A stretch of 64,000 nt of DNA from Craspedostauros australis (lineage: Eukaryota > Bacillariophyta > Bacillariophyceae > Mastogloiales > Achnanthaceae): assembly GCA_026770025.1 (NCBI GenBank), contig JAMXDE010000026.1, positions 186,001 through 250,000 of the forward strand, written 5' to 3'. Of this stretch, positions 8,780-17,300 are shown piece after piece. The notes beneath the pieces are model-generated. The model had not been told where the DNA came from, did no database searches, and saw only the letters and a list, made by a program, of their open reading frames with translations. Within the stretch, counting starts at the first letter, position 1; each line of letters starts with the position of its first letter. A program made the translations under genes and the position numbers.

Positions 8780-11700
8780 TTACTCCGGACGGTCTTGGCT
8801 TTGCATGGCTTGGTGGTAGGCTTGAACTGAACGGGCGTGCCCAATGCAGAAGCACACTTCCTTGATGGGCTGGCTGCTGCCGGAGCCTTTTGCGCTGGAG
8901 TTGTCGTTGGCGTTGGCCTCTGCCAAGTATGTTGCGATGGCCTTGATGGTGCACATGGCTGTGTCGCGTTTCTTGATTGTCGATCCAACGACGTCGAAGC
9001 CGGGAAGTGCGATGCTTGTTAACTTCAGCTCTGCGCACTTCTTCAGCATGTTCATCACTGCCATCGTCAGCAGTTCTTTGCCCTTCTTCTGTTGGCTGGC
9101 TGGGCATTTCAGTTCGACGACGCTGATGACGGTGGAGGCGGCAAGGGAATGGCCCTTCAGTGCGTGGACGTCTGTCATCTTCAAATCAAGTGGCTTGGCG
9201 GGAGCTGCTGGTTTGGACGCCGCGGTTGTTTTCGGTGGTGCTGCAGATGCAGGCGCAGATGCGGTTGCGACCGCAGGCGCCACGGCTGGAGCTGTGCTAG
9301 CATCAGCAGGAGTGGCGGTGGTAGCAGCAGCAGCAGCGTCATCTTCATCATCTGACATGGGCATCAGCTGTTCCAAAAGGATTGGCGTGCGCGGCTTGAT
9401 GCGCCGATGCGGGCTGCTTTGGACGTACACTTCCGCGCCTGTTGGGATTTGCTTCATGGTGATGTGTTCGTTGCGCTTATGTCCGACTCCCAGCAACTTC
9501 CTCGCCTCCTCGCCCTTGCGGAAGGTGCCATCGGCTTCGATGCAAACGATTTCGTCGTTGGAAGACAACTTCTCCGTCTGCTCGACGAGGTAGAACATAT
9601 CCTCCCACTCTTCGTCAGCATCCATGATGACATTGCGGATTGTGTCTGCGGTTGGGCCGCTGTAGATCCTCTTGAAGTTGGCTGGGAGCTTGGTGTCGGG
9701 AGGGCTGGTTCTGACGACGACTGGTGCCACGGTTGGACTAGGTGGTGGAGGCACCAGCGCATCAATCTCGGCCACAAAGTCGGGCCCAGCTGCCGCCTTC
9801 ACACGTGTACCAATTGCACCCAATGGCTGCAGCTTGTCATCGCATGATACAGCAATTGCATCAGTCTTGGACTCCACGACGTCACCCTTGACAAGCGTGA
9901 TGCGCAGACCACCTTCAAATGTCAGGCTTTCGATCACTTTCTCGCCTGAGAGCGATGGCACGGAAGTGTCTTCCTTCTCCAGTGCGATGAATGAAGGAGG
10001 TGTCACTGCCTTCTTGGGGGTCTTGGCGTTGGAGCTTTTGGCGGTGGGGCTCTTGGCGGTGGTGGAGGCCTTAGTGGTGGAAGACTTGCTCATGGAGCTT
10101 TTGGCCGATGCAGGAGCAGAAGCGGTTGCAGGCACGTGGGCCATTTTGGCGCGCTTGCTTGCGGGCTTCGCTTTGCTCTTGGCGCCGCCGCTTTTAGTGG
10201 GCGACTTGGGCGCTGCAGCCGCAGCAGCTGCTTTTGGTTTCTTGGGTGCACGCTTCCGCTTGGGAGAAGGCGCAGGCGCAGCCTTGGCAGCAATGGGGGT
10301 GGAAGTGGCGGTTGCGGTTGCAGGTACTTTTGTTGATGGTTTCGGCGGCGATTTCTTCGCAGCAGGCTTTGCGTCGTCACCATTGTCGTCGTTGGCGTCA
10401 CTGGCGGGTTTGGCTTTGGCGTCGGCTTCGTTCTCCACCTCGTCTTCGGCTTCTGCATCGTCTGCTGCGACAGTTTCATCGCTCGTTGTCAGACGCAAGA
10501 GGTACCGAATGTTGACTTGGCCGATGTCGTACACGATGAATTCGCTCACATCGCAGCTCGGTTGCGACGCAAGGGAGGACTTGATGGGTTTCCCCAACGG
10601 GACCTTCACCATATTGGTATCGTCCATCGTGTTGTCTTCCTTGGGGTCATCTTGGATCTCTTCATAGGTGTCTGGGTCTGGGATGATTTCGGACAATGCG
10701 TGAGTGGAGTTGGTGCCCTTCTGCGGTTTGTCCATGTACATATCATGGGGAGTCTCGAATGCCTTGCCCAAACTGACGTCGCACGCCATCACGAGCATCT
10801 CGGACGATCCGTTGGTGCGGCAATAGTTCGCGCTCTTGCCGAGCATATCGGCGAAGTAGATACCCTTGCCGAACCTGTAACCACTCACAGGTGCCTCCGG
10901 TGGCGCGATGCGCAATCCTTGGCTGAGGATACCGCTGTAGTTACTGATGCGGCTTCCGTGCCAGAGCAACCGTCTGTTGCCAAGCGCCTTGGACGATTCG
11001 AATCTTGGCGCCTCTCCCTCGCGTTCCACCTCGAAAACGTCCAGCAAGCGCAGGCCGCGACTTCCCCAGTCGTTGCCACCCCAACCGCTGACGCCTTCGG
11101 CGGTCGCGTTCCTCGTGTTCTCCACGTACTTCTTCAGCATCGCGTACTCCTTGCCGTGCGGATCCATGGGTGCCAGCTTCGTGTTGAGCTTCTCGTAGGC
11201 CTCATCCATCGGCGACTTCACGTCATCGTGCTTGACGTCGTCCTTCATCACTTTGTTGGATGCTTGCAAGTTGATCAGCTCGTCCACCATCTCGACCTTC
11301 TCCTTGAGCACTGACATGGTGTCGATCATCTTGGGGTCCGTGCTGGGGCACTTGGAGTAGAACTGATTTGACAGCTGCTGCAGCTTGCCCTTCTTCATGG
11401 CATCCGACGTGGGGCTGCTCGGAGCGGCTGCGCTTCCGCTTCCGCTTGTACTCGCGTTTGCACTTGCTGTGGATGCGGCTGCAGTTGCTTGCTGCGGATT
11501 CAGGATCTTCTCGATCTTCGTGAGGACGGAGTAGGCATCGCGCAACTGCGCTTCGGTCATGTTGCCCAACGGCATCTTGGACGCGTCGAAGTTGACCCGC
11601 AGCAGCTGTTGCGCCGCGATGTTCTTGTCGAAGATGGAAGCAATGACGGGGTGCAGACGACGTGGCAGCTTGGAATTGGGATCGCCGATCACGATGCTGC

Positions 11701-13066
11701 TGCCATCCGCGCTGCCGGCCTTCTTGTCCTCTTCTCCGTGTGAGATCTCCAGCTGGAAGAACTTGCCAGGATGCTTCACGAAAGATTTACGGTCCTTCCA
11801 CTCGTTTCCTGTGCGTTTCTCGTACAGCTCGCAGAACTCTTGCTTGGCCTGCTTGAGCGTGTTGAATTTCTCAAGCTTGTTGCCACCTCCGCCAGTGCCT
11901 CCAACGCGACCCCACACGCGCCACAGGTAGCAGTGGCCAGGCCTCGCCTGACCGTCTGGCACCAGGATCTGCAACTTGTACTGCGAGTTCGTTCCCGTCG
12001 ATAGATCCGTGCGGCACAGGATGGCATCGTAGAGCTCGACTGGGAACGATTCCTTGGGATCCGGACGCCCGGAGTCTCCTGCGGCCTTCTTGCCCTTCAT
12101 CATCGTGTAGGCTTCGTCGAGGACGTGGTAGCCGCTGTCCAGCCCCGATTCAGGGTCGAGGCGGGCTCTGCTCAAATGCAGCTTGGAGGCGCCCACGCGG
12201 ACCTGCTTGGGCGTGGCAGTGACGCCCTTGGGCTTCTTGTCCTTCTGCTCCACGTGCGGCGGTGTGGGCAGATTCTTCTTGGCGAGGAAGAGGCGCTTCT
12301 GAGGAGCGAAGGAGTCGTCATCATCCTTCATCTCCAACACCTTCTTGATGGCCTTGTACCACTTGGCTTGCTTCGTCTTGACTTCTTCAGGGATCTCGAT
12401 GGGAGAGCAGGTGGTGTCATCCACGGCCTGGCTGTAGGGACACTGTCCCCATTCCAAAGTGGCCTGGCAGACGTACCTGCAGTAGTAGGTCGAGAAGCGC
12501 AGCGGACGGCTTGCGCAGCACCCTTCCTCCTTGTTGCCTGGCGTTGCGACGCCGAATACGATGGCCTCCGCCAGCATGCGGATCAAATCCACCGGGCTGA
12601 TGCCCTTGGATGCAGGGATGTCGTTGGCTTCGAGGATGGTCTTGACGATCTTGACGGCGATTGCGGTGGGCTTGTTGGTGGTGCAATCGCGAAGCTTCCA
12701 AACCAGCTCCGCTTGATCGCGCACCTTCTTGACTTCGGCGATCTCGTTGGGGTCCTTGCGTTCCTGATCGGGCGCGTACTTAACGATGTACTCCTCTACC
12801 TGGGCCTGATCCTTGGGGCGCAGATCGTCGAATCCTCCAATCTCATCCGTTGAGCCGGGCTTCTTTCCGATCTTCTTGCCGGAACCGAAGAAGGTGCTGG
12901 CCCTGCTCCAGTTGGGTTGGAAGCCGTCGAAGTGAGGGCTCTTCACCATCACCCCAATCCGCAACGCTCCCTTGGGGATGGGGCGCTTGGCGGTGTTGCA
13001 TGTGGACCTGCCGCTCTTCGCATAATCCACCACGAACGGGAACTTCGAGGTGTCGCTGCGGGACAT
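8780..13066 (-). CDS. PARP1-like ADP-ribosyltransferase with a C-terminal macro-like domain
   Basis: A single 1,428-residue frame. I chose the ATG at 13066 because the frame upstream has only a GTG. Domains in order: a PARP zinc-finger-1-like region (about 10-62, YAKSGRSTC...FDGFQPNW), a PADR1-like region with a Cys cluster (about 150-215), WGR (about 350-445, LWRVWGRVGG), regulatory helical domain (about 465-615, KMPLGNMTEAQLRDAYSVL), and the catalytic domain (about 625-860). The His-Tyr-Glu triad is visible as H703 (WHGSR), Y737 (GKGIYFAD) and E842 (SEFIVYD), so poly-ADP-ribosylation is expected. A long Ala/Lys/Pro/Ser linker resembling histone H1 tails (about 865-1020) follows. Residues 1048-1420 resemble a macro domain (LVKGDVVESKTDAIAV and LTSIALPGF), split by a roughly 200-residue insert. 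There is no BRCT. Three of the four expected zinc ligands of finger 1 appear changed. The likely role is nuclear DNA-damage signalling (family knowledge). Confidence 0.88.
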   Translation of the reverse strand: MSRSDTSKFPFVVDYAKSGRSTCNTAKRPIPKGALRIGVMVKSPHFDGFQPNWSRASTFFGSGKKIGKKPGSTDEIGGFDDLRPKDQAQVEEYIVKYAPDQERKDPNEIAEVKKVRDQAELVWKLRDCTTNKPTAIAVKIVKTILEANDIPASKGISPVDLIRMLAEAIVFGVATPGNKEEGCCASRPLRFSTYYCRYVCQATLEWGQCPYSQAVDDTTCSPIEIPEEVKTKQAKWYKAIKKVLEMKDDDDSFAPQKRLFLAKKNLPTPPHVEQKDKKPKGVTATPKQVRVGASKLHLSRARLDPESGLDSGYHVLDEAYTMMKGKKAAGDSGRPDPKESFPVELYDAILCRTDLSTGTNSQYKLQILVPDGQARPGHCYLWRVWGRVGGTGGGGNKLEKFNTLKQAKQEFCELYEKRTGNEWKDRKSFVKHPGKFFQLEISHGEEDKKAGSADGSSIVIGDPNSKLPRRLHPVIASIFDKNIAAQQLLRVNFDASKMPLGNMTEAQLRDAYSVLTKIEKILNPQQATAAASTASANASTSGSGSAAAPSSPTSDAMKKGKLQQLSNQFYSKCPSTDPKMIDTMSVLKEKVEMVDELINLQASNKVMKDDVKHDDVKSPMDEAYEKLNTKLAPMDPHGKEYAMLKKYVENTRNATAEGVSGWGGNDWGSRGLRLLDVFEVEREGEAPRFESSKALGNRRLLWHGSRISNYSGILSQGLRIAPPEAPVSGYRFGKGIYFADMLGKSANYCRTNGSSEMLVMACDVSLGKAFETPHDMYMDKPQKGTNSTHALSEIIPDPDTYEEIQDDPKEDNTMDDTNMVKVPLGKPIKSSLASQPSCDVSEFIVYDIGQVNIRYLLRLTTSDETVAADDAEAEDEVENEADAKAKPASDANDDNGDDAKPAAKKSPPKPSTKVPATATATSTPIAAKAAPAPSPKRKRAPKKPKAAAAAAAPKSPTKSGGAKSKAKPASKRAKMAHVPATASAPASAKSSMSKSSTTKASTTAKSPTAKSSNAKTPKKAVTPPSFIALEKEDTSVPSLSGEKVIESLTFEGGLRITLVKGDVVESKTDAIAVSCDDKLQPLGAIGTRVKAAAGPDFVAEIDALVPPPPSPTVAPVVVRTSPPDTKLPANFKRIYSGPTADTIRNVIMDADEEWEDMFYLVEQTEKLSSNDEIVCIEADGTFRKGEEARKLLGVGHKRNEHITMKQIPTGAEVYVQSSPHRRIKPRTPILLEQLMPMSDDEDDAAAAATTATPADASTAPAVAPAVATASAPASAAPPKTTAASKPAAPAKPLDLKMTDVHALKGHSLAASTVISVVELKCPASQQKKGKELLTMAVMNMLKKCAELKLTSIALPGFDVVGSTIKKRDTAMCTIKAIATYLAEANANDNSSAKGSGSSQPIKEVCFCIGHARSVQAYHQAMQSQDRPE

Positions 13067-14323
13067 CGTTCTGCTCTCCAGCCACAATACCTCGCACGGA
13101 CGATGGATGTGCACGACCTACTTGTGTGGTATTATGTGATAACTACGAGCAGATTGGTAGATTGGTTGGTATTGCGCTTGAGGGTTACGGAGTCTGTATC
13201 CTTGGGTATGCGCTCCAGTATGGCTGTATGCTCAGCTTGCGTTCAGTTCGTGGCTCTTCGTTTGGAGCTGCTGCCTGTCCTGTTTATGATCGATGACTGA
13301 ATGGAGATGTGACGTGCGCCAAAAACGATGATTTGGGAACACAATCTCTCCAAGTGCGCTCTGGTGATGCTGTGGTGATGCTGTGGTGACATGTGTTGAA
13401 TCTTTCGCGTGAGGATCTGCGTGAGAATCCAAATCGAGGAGGGAGACACAGACATCAACCCTCTTGTGCCCTCTCTCTCTGACACCAAAACCAAAGCGAA
13501 CATCTGGCGTTGGCGGCATCACTTTCTCGTTTCTGTTGTTCTTTCTGGTCGTTGGGTGGAAATTCTGCCTTTGTTCTGCGCGGAGGGATGTTCTTGCCAT
13601 TTCGATTTGAACCGATTCATTCGATACAGAACAGTCTTGTTCGGTTCAGTCGAAACTCGTTTTCGGAGCACAGAAGCCATACTGAGATAAAATGAGAAAC
13701 ACGATTGAATCGTGTTCTTCGCGCAACCGAGATTGCGGTCACAAAATCGTGGACAGCGCAAAACATGACCGCCGGCGCAGCCGCTCCACACGTTGTGGTA
13801 CGAGCTGCTCACGCGTACGAATACAACTACACCACTCTACTCATAGTAGTACGACCCATAATATTATACAGTATAGTGATCCAAGGTGAGCAAGGATCGA
13901 CGCACAGTTATATTTATACATGGTGAGCAGGGCGGTTGATTGGACGTTTCACGAGGGCAAGCCTCTGGAGAGAGCGAGTAGCTGTGCGTTGGTCCTGATG
14001 AAATTGGCGGTTGGCTCCTTGCTTGACTGCTTGTCTGATGTCCCGATTGCCTGCGCTCGGTCGTCTCTTTCTCCCCAAGTGACGACAGCAAAGGATGCAC
14101 GCTCTCGAGAGAGCGAAATGGTGCCAACGCCAATGTGTTTGCAACAGTTTGCGACAAGCTCTCCTCCGCCTCAATCGACTCACACGCGTAGAGTACTCGT
14201 ACTGTTGTACGCGCGTGTTTTCGCGGTGGTTTGTTGTCTTCCGAGTAGAATACTCCATCCACTTGTCGTCTGCAGGCCGTAGCAAGAGTGCTTTGCTCAA
14301 GAGTCAAGGCCCATCGGTGGTTG
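13067..14323. other. Intergenic region, tandem minus-strand genes
   Basis: This 1.26-kb stretch lies between the PARP start and the SMEK stop codon. It has a short imperfect repeat of GGTGATGCTGT near 13362-13390 and a GAGTACTCGTAC string at 14191-14202. Short frames on both strands have no domain. It should contain the PARP promoter and the SMEK 3' untranslated region. Confidence 0.5.
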
Positions 14324-17300
14324 TCACGGTGCGGTGACAAGATCATCGTCGTCGTCGCTGCTGCTGGTTCCAGCCATGCTCATTTGGGCATGAAAACCGG
14401 AGAGGAAGGACGGCGATCGTGACAGGCTGCCGCCTTGGGTGTGTGGGTGCTCGATCGATGGTGGCGGACCGTCATCATCGTCTGAATCGAAGTAAGACTC
14501 CTCATGATCAATCTCTCGGAATTTGCGCTGCGGATGATTGACGAAGAACGTTTTTTATGCAGAGCACAATTGTAGGTGGGAAACGTTGAGTTGTGTTCAG
14601 TGTGCATGTTGCAACATCGTATGAGAAAAATGAGTCAATGTGGAACAGCCCTCGTCCTTGTACTCGTACTCGTGCAAACCAACCGAAACAAAACAAAGCA
14701 AACCAAAGCAAGTCCTGAACGATATCGTAGATGGTCCAATATGATGCCATGCTCGTATGGGGTGAAAGGAATCGACATACACACACCCAACGACAACAAC
14801 CAACGATCGACGACGATACATGCTCACCTGATCCTCTCGGGCCTTCGCATCCAGCTCCAACAATGTTTGGCCTGTTGGCGGCTTCGACAACTGAGTATGG
14901 GTGTCACCAAAGAACCCCTGGCCGACTCCGCCAGGACCATCATCGTCAAGTCCCTGCTTGTTCATCTCGTATGCCTTGCGAAGCACGGTCAACGTCGTGA
15001 CGTAAGGACTCGACACATCCTCGAGGCTCGGCTGCAGCTGCTCATCGTCCCTCGTCGACAGGTGCTTCGTGACGATATGCTCGATGAGCACCTTCACATT
15101 CTCGCTGTGGATGAAGTCGCACATCTCCACGATGGCGGACGACACCAGGTTGTCGCCGATTGGGTTTGCACGGAACGACTGAAACACAGGCTCGAAAAGA
15201 TTTTGTTGGATGATGTGACGGTGGTACGAGTCGTCCTTGACGAACAGCACCGATCTCAGAAAGCGCAACGACGCCAGCTTGAGGCATCGATCGCCAGACG
15301 TGCTCTTGTCATCAGCGGACGGCCGCAGAAGTTTGAGGACGTTTGATAGAACCGCCGACCGCAGCAGGTACGTCTTCATTCGATACACATGCACTCGAAC
15401 GCAGAAGCTCAGCAGGTCCACCCCGAACGAACTTCTGATGGCACATGGCTGGATCGACCGGAGAAGCGGCTCCTCCGCGATGCTCCCCTTGTCGAAGCTC
15501 TCCAACACCGACTGGTACAGCTTGGAGCTCGACGGCGAGGCATGCGCGCGGTTTGGAACGCGTCGCACCGTTCGTAGAATGGTATGCTGAAACGGCGCGG
15601 CGAGCCACTCGATGTAGTGATCGTAGAACATGTTCAGGAACTTCTTCTGATCCATGTTGGTTGTTCCCCCCGTGTGCGGGTGCATGTGATGATGATCCAA
15701 CGGCGACTGATGGGATCCTGCGGGCATGCCCTCTGCCTCGTCTGCGAAGCCACCGCCGAACGGTCCGTGATCGCCGATCATGTCAGTGTCGAGCACCGTG
15801 CGAAGGATCTCGGAGACTGGCAGGAGGACGCCAGCATCGGTTTCGATGGCCAGCAGATACAGCAACGCCGCGAGGAGGTCATCCGAGCGGCAATGGAAGA
15901 TGACCTGCCGGTTCCAGTTCGGTCTCGGTCGCGCTGGTCTCCCCTTCATGCCCAATCCGTGCGTTTCCAACGACTGGAAGTACTCGTTGCAATGACCACG
16001 CACGAGGCTTGGATCATGCGTGGCAATACCGCCGATAATCTCGAGCGCAGCCCCCTTCTCGGTGACATCGATGTTCGGGTCGGACAGCACTGTTGCGAGC
16101 AACGACAGCAAACGAATCTGGCTGGTCGCGTTCTCATCGCGCACCTCCTCATCATCTTGATCGTAGTTGGTCGGAATCCTGGCTTGGGCACCGACGCCAA
16201 CGCCGATACCCCCACCCCTGCTGTCCCTGCTTGCGCTGTGGTTGCTGCCGCCGATCGTGCCATTGTCGTTCCCCCGCTTATCACTCCATTGATTTGGCTG
16301 CGCTGGCCCCATCGTGACGTCGATGTTCATCGTGACGATTGCGCGGAAAAAGTCTTCCTTGTCTGTCTGCTGCAGCGACGTTCGCACCATGCTGAACAAT
16401 TCACGCAGGAACGACAAGCAGCCTCGGCGCCTGGCCTTGCGGGAATGCAAGGATCCATCCTGAGGTGCGAGATGCTGCTTCCATATGCTCAGCTTTTCCT
16501 TGGCCTGAAGGTATGTGCCCGAAGACACGACCGTGGAAGTATCGAGAGGAATATCGTCCTCGCTGCGTTCGATCGCCCTTTTGATTGCCGCCCGAGTTTC
16601 CCGGCCTTCCAACGCCCGCCATTCCTTCCTGCACACCACGTCGACTTCGTGTTTCAGAACCTTGATCACCTGCTCAATGTAACTGCCGCGCAAGAAACCA
16701 GTACCCCCGTTCTGCTGATGTGATACCGTGACGCCCTTGACGACATCGCTATGGGTGAAAGTTTGCAACGAAGACAGCGTCGACAAACTGTTTTCGTCCA
16801 TCGTTGGGCGCAACAGTGTATCTCGCAGAAAGTTCACCCGGAACGACCTGTGTATGGCACTTATCAAATCTTCATCCTTCATCAGCACCACCGTGCGGAA
16901 CTTCACGCGCTCCCGCAAGAACCAACGGTGATTGGCCTTGTCTCTCAAGTCGGGATCGTACTCCATGGTGGCGCAGATCTCTTCGAAGATCAATTCGTCA
17001 TTAACGATGAGATCGATGATGGACGGATCATTGAGCAGCAGTATGGTCTTGACGCAGGCTGCGAGAGTTGCCAACGACTTGTAATCCTCACGTGCTTCGG
17101 CAGATGGGAAGAGCGAGAGCAGCGACTTCAGGTACGAGCAATCGTTCTGCGAGATGTACATGGAGAACGACTCCCTTTGTTGCATGTGCTGTTCGTTCCA
17201 TGAGCATGGGTACAAAAACGACAGCAAAGGATAAACCGCAACAGTGCATACCGCGGAATATAGAGTGTGCGTTTGAATCGCGACAATAGCGATAGGCAGA

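Noticed and set aside
10006-10667. Long plus-strand frames across the PARP gene
   Set aside because: They are the reverse reading of a GC-rich Ala/Lys/Ser coding region; no domain.
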